This document shows positions 1 through 8,442 of a stretch of DNA of 58,688 bases, piece after piece. Numbering within the stretch: position 1 is the first letter of the stretch; each line of letters opens with the position of its first letter. Position numbers and translations under genes: made by a program. This DNA is from Anaerocolumna sp. (GTDB taxonomy: Bacteria; Bacillota; Clostridia; Lachnospirales; Lachnospiraceae), in the NCBI GenBank assembly GCA_029256725.1, contig JAQSXJ010000037.1:1-58688 (forward strand). The letters are read 5' to 3'. Below the pieces are notes generated by a model. It worked only from the letters and a program-made list of their open reading frames with translations. It ran no database searches and was not told the origin of the DNA.

Positions 1-1170
1 TCCCAGCTCTTTGATGTTGTAGCCGGTATTGGAAACTTCTTTGCTGACAATTGGGGGATGATAGCACCTGTAATTTACGGTATAGTTGCAGCTGTGGTGC
101 TATATACCGGAGTTTTGACTGCTCTGAATGTTGTGCAGGGCATATCGAATGGCTTAAAAGCAGTGGCGGCATTGAGAGCGGGGATCTTAGCTACGCAACA
201 GGCATTTGCAGCAGGGGCAACCTTTACGGAAATGGTTGCGGTTCAGGGATTAAATACAGCGCTTTTAGCTTGTCCGCTGACTTGGATTATACTATTGATC
301 ATAGCAGTTATAGCGATTATTTACGGTGTCGTTGCTGCGATAAACCATTTCGCAGGTACATCTTTAAGTGCGACTGGCTTAATAGCAGGAGCGTTTATGT
401 GGCTCGCAGCACTTATCGGTAATGTATTTATAGGTGCTTTAAATGGAATAATGCAATATGTCTATACCATTTTTGTAGAACCTTTTATTGGAATCTTCGA
501 ATGGATTTTCAATATAGTAAATGGAGGATTTGACAGCTTAGGTGGTGCAGTTGCAAATTTAATTGGACAAATTATTTCATGGTTTCTGTCTATGGGGATG
601 GTCGTAACTAAAATTATTGATGCAATTTTTGGCACCGATTGGACTGCTGGGCTTGAAGGTTTGAAAGGAACTGTTCTTTCGTGGGGAAAAAACGAGAATT
701 CAATTACGCTTGATCGGAACGCACCAGAGATAAACTATAGATTTGATATGACAGATGCATTTGATGGCGGAAATAAATGGGGGAGTGAAGCGTTTAATTC
801 AAAGGATAAGAAAGATGCCTTACAAGACCCTGCCACTAATTATATAGATAATTCTTCAGGCAATCCTTTAATTAATCCTTCCGTTAATCCTCTGGACAAT
901 ACAAATAATACCGACCTTTACGATAATATATCAACAACTGCCGATAATACAAGCAAAATGGCTGAAACAGTAAATATAAGTGATGAGGATCTGAAATATC
1001 TTCATGATGTAGCAGAGCGGGATGCAATTAATAGATTTACAACCTCGGAAATTAAGGTTGACATGATTAATAACAACAGTATAAAAGGAACGAGAGATCT
1101 CGACGGAATTGTAGCATATCTAAAAAATGAAGTTGAAACTGCAATGAGCAGTTCAGCAGAGGGGGTGTAG
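1..1170 (+). CDS. Phage tail tape measure protein, C-terminal part (5' truncated by window edge)
   Basis: The reading frame is open from the first base of the window, so the gene begins upstream and only about 389 C-terminal residues are visible. The visible part has a run of hydrophobic, Ala/Gly-rich segments over its first half, typical of the membrane-active region of tape measure proteins, and ends in a polar Asn/Asp-rich tail. It lies directly before an XkdP-like LysM protein, the usual position of the tape measure gene in PBSX-type tail operons. Tape measure proteins set tail length and are ejected during DNA or pore delivery. The call rests mainly on context and hydrophobic pattern; no enzymatic motif is visible. 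Confidence 0.75.
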   Translation, partial: SQLFDVVAGIGNFFADNWGMIAPVIYGIVAAVVLYTGVLTALNVVQGISNGLKAVAALRAGILATQQAFAAGATFTEMVAVQGLNTALLACPLTWIILLIIAVIAIIYGVVAAINHFAGTSLSATGLIAGAFMWLAALIGNVFIGALNGIMQYVYTIFVEPFIGIFEWIFNIVNGGFDSLGGAVANLIGQIISWFLSMGMVVTKIIDAIFGTDWTAGLEGLKGTVLSWGKNENSITLDRNAPEINYRFDMTDAFDGGNKWGSEAFNSKDKKDALQDPATNYIDNSSGNPLINPSVNPLDNTNNTDLYDNISTTADNTSKMAETVNISDEDLKYLHDVAERDAINRFTTSEIKVDMINNNSIKGTRDLDGIVAYLKNEVETAMSSSAEGV

Positions 1171-1171
1171 A

Positions 1172-2122
1172 ATGTATAAGTTTCTTATGGGAAAGGTGTT
1201 GCTTCCAATTCCTCCGTCAAAGATGCAAACGACAATAAACAATCAGAATAAAACAGTTAACTTAATGAACGAGGGTGAAGTCAATGTGATAAAAACTCCC
1301 GGGCTTACATCCATTAAGTTTGACATAATCTTACCTCTATATACGTGGTATCCTTTTGCTGATTATGATAGGTTTTTTCAACCGGCAGGGTATTATCTGC
1401 AATATTTTGAAAAGCTTAAATATATGGGCACTCCATTTACGTTTATTGTAAACAGATTCAAAGAAGGTTCTGAACAAAACAAGAAAAATATTATGCTGAC
1501 AAATATGTTGGTAGTGTTAGAGAACTATACTGTTACAGAATCAAAAGACAATGCTCCGGACTTGGATGTCTCTATTGAATTGAAAGAGTATAAAAAGTAT
1601 GGAACTGTAATTAAGAAATTCGATATTCTTACTAATAATGAAGTTAGTAGAACTATAAAAGAAAATAAAGCAAAAAATAAAATCCCAAGCACTTACACGG
1701 TTAAAAAAGGAGACACACTATGGGCAATAGCTAAGAAACTTCTTGGAGATGGTGCGAAATGCTGGAATCTTGCGAAATTAAATGGAATCAGTAATCCCAA
1801 TAAGCTTTCTGTTGGGCAAGTGCTGAAGATACAGGATGTAAAAGCGACTTCTGCACCAGCTTCCGCTCCTTCAAAGAGTAGCTCGCCTTCAAAGAGTAGT
1901 TCACCTTCAAAGACTAATTCGACTACAGTTAAAACAATTACGCCATCATCAGCAAATAACAAACCACCTCTACCTGATTTATCATATTGGAATTATACTT
2001 ATGATGTTTTAATGGATTTAACTGGGATAAAAGACGCTAACACTGCAGTATGGACAGCGTATAAGGGATATAGCAGTAAACGTAAGCTTCCTAAAAAAGC
2101 ACCATGGGATTCAAAAAGTTAG
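1172..2122 (+). CDS. xkdP: LysM-containing tail/baseplate protein, XkdP-like
   Basis: This 316-aa protein has an N-terminal tail-associated domain (about residues 1-150) and one LysM peptidoglycan-binding module at about 174-220, recognisable by TYTVKKGDTLWAIAKK and the later NKLSVGQVLKI. A Ser/Pro/Lys low-complexity linker with a repeated SSPSK unit follows at about 228-250. In PBSX-like phages XkdP follows the tape measure gene and is thought to form part of the tail tube tip/hub, with the LysM holding peptidoglycan during infection. The ATG follows the tape measure stop by one base and a purine-rich GAGGGGGTG overlaps that stop, which suggests translational coupling. Confidence 0.85.
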   Translation: MYKFLMGKVLLPIPPSKMQTTINNQNKTVNLMNEGEVNVIKTPGLTSIKFDIILPLYTWYPFADYDRFFQPAGYYLQYFEKLKYMGTPFTFIVNRFKEGSEQNKKNIMLTNMLVVLENYTVTESKDNAPDLDVSIELKEYKKYGTVIKKFDILTNNEVSRTIKENKAKNKIPSTYTVKKGDTLWAIAKKLLGDGAKCWNLAKLNGISNPNKLSVGQVLKIQDVKATSAPASAPSKSSSPSKSSSPSKTNSTTVKTITPSSANNKPPLPDLSYWNYTYDVLMDLTGIKDANTAVWTAYKGYSSKRKLPKKAPWDSKS

Positions 2123-2139
2123 GGAAAGGAGGAAAGCAA

Positions 2140-3123
2140 ATGCAATTATTTATTGAAAACAATAAAAAATTATATTTTCCTTCTGTTCTGGATGGTGTTA
2201 AGTGGACAACGGAGAGAAAAGGTTCACCAGGAGTTTTGTCTTTTTCTGTAATAAAAGATGAAGCGCTTGTTTTTACAGAAGGGAATTCTATTTCATTTCA
2301 ATATGATGATGAAAAAGTGTTTTATGGATTTGTATTTTCCAAGAAACGTACAAAGGATAATGTAATTGAAGTTACAGCATATGATCAGCTAAGGTATCTG
2401 AAGAATAAAGATACATACACATATGAGAATAAAAAAGCCAGTGAGGTTATAAAGATGCTGGCAGCAGATTTTAAACTTCAGGTAGGAGCAATTGAGGATA
2501 CCCAATATGTCATACCTTCCAGGGATGAAGATAACCAGACACTCTTTGATATAATAAATACTGCACTTACCTTAACCACGACTGCCAAAGGATTGCTTTA
2601 CACCATGTATGATGATTATGGAAAGATAACCTTAAAAAGTATGGAAAATATGACGTTAGACATATTAATCTGTAATGAAAGCGGAGAGGATTTTGATTAT
2701 AGTTCCAGTATTGATACTAATACATATAATCGAATCAAAATAGTCTATAATAGTGAGTCGCTGGGGAACCGGGAGATATTTGTAGATCAAAGTGGGGAGA
2801 ACATCAATAAGTGGGGAGTTCTGCAGTATTATGAATCAATTAGCGGTGATGCAAATTCAGATATTGAAAAGATTAGGGCATCATCGAAGAAAAAAGCAGC
2901 TACTCTGCTTAATTTCTATAATACGAAATCCAGAAGCTTATCTTTTAAAAACCTGTTTGGAGATACCAGGGTAAGAGCAGGAACAAGAGTTTATGTTAAT
3001 ATGAATCTGGGGGATATCGTTCTTAAGGATTACATGCTTGTTAACCGAGTAACTCATACTTATAACAAAGACAGTCACTTTATGGACCTGGATCTATTAG
3101 GAGGAGGTATCTATGGCCAGTGA
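2140..3123 (+). CDS. xkdQ: Phage tail hub protein, XkdQ / late-control-D-like
   Basis: I place the start at ATG 2140 because AAAGGAGG lies at 2125-2132; an in-frame ATG at 2104 has no such site and overlaps xkdP. The 327-aa product (QLFIENNKKLYFPSVLDGV at the N-terminus, YTYENKKASEVIKML in the middle) matches the XkdQ/YqbQ family. These proteins resemble the late control D / gp27-type hub that joins tail tube and baseplate. A recurrent basic stretch near residues 240-280 precedes the C-terminal beta-rich part. It overlaps the next gene by 11 bases. Confidence 0.85.
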   Translation: MQLFIENNKKLYFPSVLDGVKWTTERKGSPGVLSFSVIKDEALVFTEGNSISFQYDDEKVFYGFVFSKKRTKDNVIEVTAYDQLRYLKNKDTYTYENKKASEVIKMLAADFKLQVGAIEDTQYVIPSRDEDNQTLFDIINTALTLTTTAKGLLYTMYDDYGKITLKSMENMTLDILICNESGEDFDYSSSIDTNTYNRIKIVYNSESLGNREIFVDQSGENINKWGVLQYYESISGDANSDIEKIRASSKKKAATLLNFYNTKSRSLSFKNLFGDTRVRAGTRVYVNMNLGDIVLKDYMLVNRVTHTYNKDSHFMDLDLLGGGIYGQ

Positions 3124-3379
3124 GGGATTAATACCGCTGCTTAAGAGAGTAGCATTGGAAGCAGTTGATGCAAGTAAGCCTACAGTTGTACTTTATGGGA
3201 CAGTAAGCGGAATCACCCCGCTAACCATTTATCTGGAGCAAAAACGTACTATAACAAGGGGGTTTCTGGTGGTTACGGATAAGGTAAAGAACCTGGCGGT
3301 TGGAGATAAAGTAGTTATGATCCGGATGCAGGGTGGACAGAAGTATATCATAATGGACAAGGTGGTGTCGGATGGCTGA
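3113..3379 (+). CDS. xkdR: XkdR-like baseplate protein (DUF2577)
   Basis: This small 88-aa protein has the DUF2577 pattern: a short N-terminal helix (LIPLLKRVALEAVDASKP) followed by a beta-rich OB-like core (VLYGTVSGITPLTIYL) and GDKVVMIRMQGGQKY near the end. The family sits between XkdQ and XkdS in PBSX-type operons and is a presumed hub/baseplate component of unknown detailed role. Its ATG lies inside the end of xkdQ with GGAGGAGG just upstream, and its end overlaps xkdS, so the genes are translationally coupled. Confidence 0.85.
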   Translation: MASEGLIPLLKRVALEAVDASKPTVVLYGTVSGITPLTIYLEQKRTITRGFLVVTDKVKNLAVGDKVVMIRMQGGQKYIIMDKVVSDG

Positions 3380-3761
3380 TTTTGAATATACAGAAGTTGA
3401 GGTGGTAGAGCAACCCGGTAAAACTTACCGGCTTGACATAGCGAACAATAGAATGCTGGGTAAAGTGGATGGATTGGAGGCTATTAAACAAGCTATCTAT
3501 TTAAGGCTTAGTACCGAGAAAGATGATTATTTGATCTATAGCGAGGATTATGGGATACAGCTTGAAGATCTGATTGGTGAATCTGATACCTATGTGCTGC
3601 CTACTTTACAGGGAAGAATAGCAGAAGCTCTGCAGCGGGATGAGAGGGTACTTGGAGTTGATGATTTTTACTTTACGGAGGAAAAGGGAAGCGTTACAGC
3701 AGCCTTTACTGTTCGTACTGTTTGGGGTGATATAGCAATGGAAAAGGAGGTGGATTACTGA
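3372..3761 (+). CDS. xkdS: XkdS-like baseplate protein (DUF2634, gp25-like)
   Basis: This 129-aa protein matches DUF2634/XkdS. It has an N-terminal beta hairpin with TYRLDIANNRMLGKVDGLEAI, the conserved YLRLSTEKDDYLIYSEDYG segment and a C-terminal strand ending EKEVDY. Family members resemble the T4 gp25 baseplate wedge protein and link the sheath to the baseplate J component. It overlaps xkdR by 8 bases and shares one base with the next gene, the tight packing expected of a structural tail operon. Confidence 0.87.
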   Translation: MADFEYTEVEVVEQPGKTYRLDIANNRMLGKVDGLEAIKQAIYLRLSTEKDDYLIYSEDYGIQLEDLIGESDTYVLPTLQGRIAEALQRDERVLGVDDFYFTEEKGSVTAAFTVRTVWGDIAMEKEVDY

Positions 3762-4816
3762 TGTATGAAGCAAATACTTATGATGCTATTCTTGAACGAA
3801 TGCTGGAACAGATTCCAGATTCCATTGATAAAAGAGAAGGAAGTATCATCTTTGATGCGCTGGCACCGGTGGCAGTGGAACTAGCACAGACTTATATAGA
3901 AATGGATGCGATCTTAAATGAAGCTTTCGCGGACACTGCTTCCAGAGAATATCTGATTAGGAGGGCAGCTGAAAGAGGTCTTGCACCTACTGCTGCAACT
4001 TATACGGTTGCGAAAGGTGAATTTAATATTGATATAGCTGTAGGAGACAGGTTTAGTTGCGGAGATTATAATTATGCCGCATCGGAAAAGATATCAACCG
4101 GTATATGGAAGCTAACCTGTGAATCCCCAGGCAGTACGCCAAATGGCAATCTTGGAATGCTGATACCTATTGACTATATTGATGGACTTACAACGGCTGC
4201 ATTAACTGAAATATTAATTCCCGGCGAGGATGAAGAGGAAACAGAAGATTTCAGAAGCAGATACTTTGCAACTCTTTCGACCAAATCCTTTGGTGGGAAC
4301 AAAGCGGATTATATTGAAAAAGTAAATGCTGTTTCCGGTGTTGGCGGAGTAAAAGTGTATCCTGTGTGGAATGGCGGAGGAACAGTAAAACTGGTAATCA
4401 TTAATTCTGATTATGGTAAAGCAACAACAACCTTAATTGATACTGTGCAGACAATGGTTGACCCGACTATAAATAAAGGTGGGGGTGACGGTCTTGCACC
4501 GATTGGTCATATAGTAACGGTTGAAACTGTTACGGAGACCAAGGTCGATCTTACGTTTAACATAACATATCAGGAGGGGTACTCCTTTCATGAAGTAGAG
4601 AGCTATATCACAGGAGTAATTGATAATTATTTCTTAGAACTGTGTAAAACATGGGATAATAATGACAGCTTGATTATACGTATCTCTCAGTTAGAGTCAA
4701 GGTTACTGAATGTTACAGGAGTTGTTGATGTTACAGGTTCAATGATTAATGGAGAGGCATCTAACCTGGTTTTAACCGCTGATGCTATTCCGGTAAGGGG
4801 GACGGTAATTGGATAG
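3761..4816 (+). CDS. xkdT: Baseplate J-like protein, XkdT
   Basis: This 351-aa protein is a baseplate J family member (PBSX XkdT; P2 gpJ relative). Recognisable parts are the N-terminal RMLEQIPDSIDKREGSII, the central IPGEDEEETEDFRSRYFA and the following SFGGNKADYIEKVNAV. This pattern is nearly diagnostic of the family, whose members form the baseplate wedge of contractile tails. Its presence is the main reason to call this a myovirus-type rather than siphovirus-type tail. It overlaps the next gene by 8 bases. Confidence 0.92.
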   Translation: MYEANTYDAILERMLEQIPDSIDKREGSIIFDALAPVAVELAQTYIEMDAILNEAFADTASREYLIRRAAERGLAPTAATYTVAKGEFNIDIAVGDRFSCGDYNYAASEKISTGIWKLTCESPGSTPNGNLGMLIPIDYIDGLTTAALTEILIPGEDEEETEDFRSRYFATLSTKSFGGNKADYIEKVNAVSGVGGVKVYPVWNGGGTVKLVIINSDYGKATTTLIDTVQTMVDPTINKGGGDGLAPIGHIVTVETVTETKVDLTFNITYQEGYSFHEVESYITGVIDNYFLELCKTWDNNDSLIIRISQLESRLLNVTGVVDVTGSMINGEASNLVLTADAIPVRGTVIG

Positions 4817-5357
4817 GGAGATAAATCTGATAGAGTACCTTCCCGGAGTACTGAGAGAAATAAAAGAATTTAAAGCTCTTTCAGCAGCAGAAAACACAGA
4901 GGTTATCGGGCTGTGGGAAGAACTTGAAAATGTACTGGATGACCAGTTTGTTAATGATTCTACATTAAATGGGGTTAAGAGATGGGAACGTATCTTAGGG
5001 ATAAAAGCACTTGATACGGATACATTGAGTGATCGGAAATTCAGGATATTGACTAGGTTGAATGAGCAGCTTCCGTATACTTATACTAACCTGGAAGCAC
5101 AATTGAATCTTTTGTGTGGGAGAGATGGGTATAAGCTTATTTTAGACAGTATTGCATATGCTTTGACAGTTAAAGTGGCTTTAGCTGCCAAGAAAAAATA
5201 TGCTGAGGTCGGTAACCTGCTTGATCGGGTGGTGCCGTGTAATATTGTTATAACATTATTACTAATGTACAATCAACATAGTTTATTTCAGCGATTCACA
5301 CATGCACAGTTAAAGGACCATACATATAGTGAATTAAGAGAGGAGGTATTGAGCTAA
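4809..5357 (+). CDS. xkdU: XkdU-like tail protein (YmfQ/DUF2313)
   Basis: The 182-aa product has the DUF2313 layout: an N-terminal EYLPGVLREIKEFKAL, then a helix ending in DRKFRILTRLNEQLPYTYTN and a C-terminal NQHSLFQRFTHAQL. In PBSX and Mu-like phages this protein follows baseplate J and closes the baseplate set. A TTG start at 4809 is chosen because AGGGGGA at 4797-4803 is correctly spaced and no in-frame ATG exists near the family N-terminus. Its stop overlaps the following ATG by one base. Confidence 0.85.
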   Translation: MDREINLIEYLPGVLREIKEFKALSAAENTEVIGLWEELENVLDDQFVNDSTLNGVKRWERILGIKALDTDTLSDRKFRILTRLNEQLPYTYTNLEAQLNLLCGRDGYKLILDSIAYALTVKVALAAKKKYAEVGNLLDRVVPCNIVITLLLMYNQHSLFQRFTHAQLKDHTYSELREEVLS

Positions 5358-5857
5358 TGGAACAAACTACAAATTTCAATCTAAAGAAGCCAGCTCCTGA
5401 AGATTTCTATAATGTGCAGGATTTTAATGATAATATGGATATCCTGGATATAGAACTAAAAGAAGCACAAGATAAGGCCGGCAATCCACCAATGGTTAAC
5501 GGACATAAAGTGGAGTCCGATGTTCCTGCAAATGCGAAATTTACAGATACTACTTACGGAAATGCAAGTACTACAGTAGCAGGATTAATGAGTCCGACTG
5601 ACAAGACAAAACTAGACGGGGTAGCTGCTGGTGCAAACAACTATACTCACCCAACTACACATCCAGCAAGCATGATTACAGGATTGCCTTCAAGTCTTCC
5701 AGCTAATGGAGGAAACTCAGATACAGTTGATGGATTTCATGTGGATTTGGGTGTTAACAGCTCGTATGGATTAAGGCCAATTGGAATAGACACATATGAT
5801 GTTTCACCCGGGGTCACACCATTGACAACAGGTTGCATTTACATTATGTATGAATAG
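5357..5857 (+). CDS. Phage tail fibre protein
   Basis: This 166-aa protein begins with FNLKKPAPEDFYNVQDFN, the baseplate-attachment segment of many Firmicutes tail fibres. It then has the shaft-like phrases GLMSPTDKTKLDGVAAGANNY and HPASMITGLP and a distal NSDTVDGFHVD motif often seen before fibre tips. It is short for a tail fibre. The receptor-binding work may therefore be shared with, or passed to, the kelch-like protein immediately downstream, whose Shine-Dalgarno overlaps this stop. Confidence 0.85.
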   Translation: MEQTTNFNLKKPAPEDFYNVQDFNDNMDILDIELKEAQDKAGNPPMVNGHKVESDVPANAKFTDTTYGNASTTVAGLMSPTDKTKLDGVAAGANNYTHPTTHPASMITGLPSSLPANGGNSDTVDGFHVDLGVNSSYGLRPIGIDTYDVSPGVTPLTTGCIYIMYE

Positions 5858-5866
5858 GAGGTGCTC

Positions 5867-7063
5867 ATGGCAAAAGGAATGTATGTTGGAGTTTCCGGAG
5901 TAACTCGTAAAGCAAAAAAGTTTTATGTTGGTGTCGGTGGTGTAGCTCGTAAGGTAAAAAAGATCTATGTTGGAGTAAATGGTGTAGCAAGGTTAGCGTG
6001 GTCAGGAGCTTTTTTGAGCAAATACACAGGAGTTATTTCTCCTTTATCTGAAGCAAAATGGCAAGCATGTTCAGCCTCAAATGGATCATATGCTTTATTT
6101 GCAGGAGGATTCAACATATATTATTATGCAGATACTGCTTATTATACTTACTTAACTTCAGTTGATGCTTATAATGCGTCATTGGTTAAGACTGTAGCCC
6201 CAGCTATGACAAACGGAAAAGGTAGTAATAATGGTAATGGAGGTGGTAGAGTTGGGCAGTATGCATATTTCGGTACTGGTGAAACCCCCACTGGTTCTCA
6301 TATAAATTATGCTAACGCATATAATCAAGCATTAGTTAGGAGTGACTTTACAGATACCATTCAAACTGTACAACAGGTTGTTCAGCAAAATGATTTGAAC
6401 AATCCGACATATGCCATATGTGGATATGGTTTTTACAATGATGGACAATATTACAATCCACAAGGTCAACATTACGGTATTAATTCATCACTTGTTAAAA
6501 GTTATTTTTATGATGTTGCGGTTTTAAGAACGTATGTAGGTGCCGCTTGCGTTGGAGGTCAAGTGATTATTGCCGGTGGTGATGATAGGCCACTCTCATG
6601 GTCTACTGATCCAAATATTGATTTGAAAGATATTGTATCAGCTTTTAATTCTTCATATGTGAAAACATCCTTAGCAGTGCTATCATCAAAAAGAAACTAT
6701 TGTAAAGGAATATGCAATAACAACTATGCAATGTTTGTTGGAGGTAGAGGAGGTGGAAACAACCCGATATCTACTATTGATGTTTACAATACTTCGTTGG
6801 TTAAATTGACTCCTCTTGACTACGGAGGTGATGGAGCTAGTCAAATCAATTATGCACAAAATTCAGAGTTTGCTTTGACCCCGGGTGGAACAAATTTAAT
6901 GAATGGCGAAGTTTATGGAATTGATAATTCATTGGTAAGAACGTTTGCAGGAAACAGTTCAATAGCACACCCAAGAGGCACTACGGTTGGTGATTATATA
7001 GTATTTGGAGGAAACACGGGGGCTAACAATTATAATACTGTTGAGGCATTTAAGACAACATAA
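5867..7063 (+). CDS. Kelch-like repeat tail protein, probable receptor-binding tip
   Basis: The ATG at 5867 is preferred to an upstream GTG (5861) because AGGAGGT sits at 5856-5862. The 398-aa product starts with three tandem copies of about 14 residues (YVGVSGVTRK, YVGVGGVARK, YVGVNGVARL). It continues with about six repeats of 45-55 residues, each containing a (A/S)SLV(K/R) core preceded by YN or FN and followed by a Gly-rich (FAGG, IAGGDD, FVGGRGG, FGGNTG) strand. This matches a kelch/beta-propeller layout. Position after the tail fibre suggests carbohydrate or surface receptor recognition; the ligand is unknown. Confidence 0.7.
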   Translation: MAKGMYVGVSGVTRKAKKFYVGVGGVARKVKKIYVGVNGVARLAWSGAFLSKYTGVISPLSEAKWQACSASNGSYALFAGGFNIYYYADTAYYTYLTSVDAYNASLVKTVAPAMTNGKGSNNGNGGGRVGQYAYFGTGETPTGSHINYANAYNQALVRSDFTDTIQTVQQVVQQNDLNNPTYAICGYGFYNDGQYYNPQGQHYGINSSLVKSYFYDVAVLRTYVGAACVGGQVIIAGGDDRPLSWSTDPNIDLKDIVSAFNSSYVKTSLAVLSSKRNYCKGICNNNYAMFVGGRGGGNNPISTIDVYNTSLVKLTPLDYGGDGASQINYAQNSEFALTPGGTNLMNGEVYGIDNSLVRTFAGNSSIAHPRGTTVGDYIVFGGNTGANNYNTVEAFKTT

Positions 7064-7083
7064 AGAAAAATGGAGGAGCTAAA

Positions 7084-7410
7084 ATGTTAAAAATTGAAAT
7101 ATTCGATGGAACAAAGACCTATATGTATCCAAATGGACAAATTGCAACACCAGATGTGATAAGGGCTGACTTCCCAGCTGTTGATATCTTTCCTCATGCT
7201 ATTGAGGTGAATGGTAGTGTGTGTCAGGCAATTCAGGAACTACAGGCTTTGAGAAACATACATGGTATTGATAGTGAATTGTCAAATGAGGAAGCTTTAG
7301 CGGCTATTGAGGTAAAAATAAACACACCAGCCACAATGATGGAAAGAGAACCGACAGCAGAGGAAAGAATTGCATCGGCCCTAGAGTATCAAAACCTGTT
7401 ATCAATGTAA
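7084..7410 (+). CDS. Small phage tail-region protein, possibly XkdW-like
   Basis: This 108-aa protein starts MLKIEIFDGTKTYMYPNG and has an acidic helical second half (ELSNEEALAAIEVKIN, PTAEERIASALEYQNLL). Proteins of this size and style are common between the tail fibre and xkdX in PBSX-like operons, where XkdW sits; they are usually annotated hypothetical. A clear GGAGG precedes the ATG, and the next Shine-Dalgarno begins at its stop. I infer a fibre accessory or chaperone role from position only. Confidence 0.55.
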   Translation: MLKIEIFDGTKTYMYPNGQIATPDVIRADFPAVDIFPHAIEVNGSVCQAIQELQALRNIHGIDSELSNEEALAAIEVKINTPATMMEREPTAEERIASALEYQNLLSM

Positions 7411-7423
7411 AGGAGGAGTCCAT

Positions 7424-7558
7424 ATGACATTTGAAATGATAAAAAAGAATTATGACAGAAAGCTTTGGAATAAGCAAATGGTTAAAACAGCGGTAATAAA
7501 AGAAGTTATCACTAAGGAACAATATTTTGAAATAACCGGAGAAGACTATGTAGCGTAG
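7424..7558 (+). CDS. xkdX: XkdX family small phage protein
   Basis: This 44-aa ORF starts at ATG 7424 after AGGAGGAG (7411-7417 region). It has the XkdX signature: an aromatic N-terminus, DRKLWNKQMVKTAV in the middle and the closing EQYFEITGEDY. The family is widespread in Firmicutes prophages immediately downstream of tail fibre genes; its function is unknown. It is typical in length. Confidence 0.85.
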   Translation: MTFEMIKKNYDRKLWNKQMVKTAVIKEVITKEQYFEITGEDYVA

Positions 7559-7568
7559 GAGGACAATA

Positions 7569-7774
7569 CTGTCAGATAAAGAGTATCAACAGTACACAGG
7601 AACCTTGTACACGTGAATGGGTTTACAGGAATTTATGTAATTGACATTTCAAACGATCATAGTAATAAAACCATTAATAAATCATAACCCATTGAATCCA
7701 AGATTAAAACCATACAGACCAAAGAAGATTTATTAGTGATATTAATAGAGTTTGAGATAGAGTTTATGTGGTAA
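7569..7774 (+). pseudogene. Possible decayed small tail-region gene
   Basis: Just after the xkdX stop a GAGGA site precedes a possible CTG-started frame encoding SDKEYQQYTGTLYT, then a stop. A second frame (from about 7613) continues with NGFTGIYVIDISNDHSNK, interrupted by an in-frame TAA at 7685-7687, and runs on to 7774 with TKEDLLVILIEFEIEF. The amino-acid composition is protein-like across the break. I read this as a possible small gene broken by a frameshift and a stop; it could also be non-coding. No family is recognised. Confidence 0.22.
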
Positions 7775-7911
7775 GTAATCATGGCTTTTTATGCCTTATT
7801 GGTGGATTAATTTATAGTGTAGATAAATTCTTTGCAAATGCCATTCACATTAGTCTATGTCAATTTTGATGTTTCTTATAATCTTGCAGCTAAATGAAGT
7901 ATATCGGCGGG

Positions 7912-7969
7912 ACGTGGCTCTTGTTAATCAGATGTTATATCAGCTCTGGCTATAACACATCTGGCACGT
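7912..7969 (+). other. Nested inverted repeat, possible structured RNA or operator
   Basis: An outer pair ACGTG (7912-7916) / CACGT (7965-7969) encloses an inner stem CAGATGTTATA (7929-7939) / TATAACACATCTG (7951-7963, with a 2-nt bulge) around an 11-nt loop. It lies in the 620-base gap between xkdX and the lysis genes, where no convincing intact CDS is visible. It could be a small RNA, a processing site or a regulator site for the lysis module. No known RNA family is recognised. Confidence 0.35.
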
Positions 7970-8007
7970 ATAACTTGGAACAATAGGTTATTAAGGGGTT
8001 ATAACGG

Positions 8008-8033
8008 GGTGTCTGGGATTATTCCCAGATACC
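8008..8033 (+). terminator. Hairpin, candidate terminator/attenuator before lysis genes
   Basis: GGTGTCTGGGA (8008-8018) and TCCCAGATACC (8023-8033) form an 11-bp stem with one G-T pair and a 4-nt loop. No long T tract follows directly, so it may act as an attenuator or RNA-stability element between structural and lysis genes instead of a full terminator. Confidence 0.4.
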
Positions 8034-8178
8034 CTATGATTTTATGGGCACATATACCATTTATATACTAACATATGATTTTCTCATTATTAACCGGTGT
8101 AATCCTGAATGACATCATAAAATACCGGTTTTTTGAAGAAGAGAAACTGCATAACAAAAATATAATGGAGGGGATTTA

Positions 8179-8382
8179 TTGGATATTACAACAATTTTAG
8201 CAGCAGCTAGCATTCCAAGTGCAATTACCGGATTCTGTTTCTGGTGGATTGAAAGAAGAATGATTAAACGGGAAGAAACTTATACAGAAAAGGAAACAGC
8301 AAGAGAAAAGAACACAGTTTTATTAATAAAAAGTGTAGGAGCTGCAATTGCTCTGGGAGAAGCAACAAGGAAGATTTCTTGA
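8179..8382 (+). CDS. Small membrane-anchored phage protein before holin
   Basis: This 67-aa protein starts at TTG 8179 after GGAGGGG (8167-8173). One N-terminal hydrophobic segment (about residues 4-25, ending CFWWIERRM) is followed by a charged coiled segment rich in Glu/Lys and a helix ending GEATRKIS. Such single-span proteins are common just before holins in Lachnospiraceae prophages and could be holin-associated. No function is recognised. Confidence 0.6.
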   Translation: MDITTILAAASIPSAITGFCFWWIERRMIKREETYTEKETAREKNTVLLIKSVGAAIALGEATRKIS

Positions 8383-8442
8383 CGGAGCAGAGTATTAAAA
8401 ATTTGTATTAAAAATGTGAACATGAAAGAGAGGTGATTTTTT

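Noticed and set aside
7613..7774. Intact small CDS with GTG start after xkdX
   Set aside because: An in-frame TAA at 7685-7687 breaks it and there is no Shine-Dalgarno at the GTG; kept only as a possible remnant.
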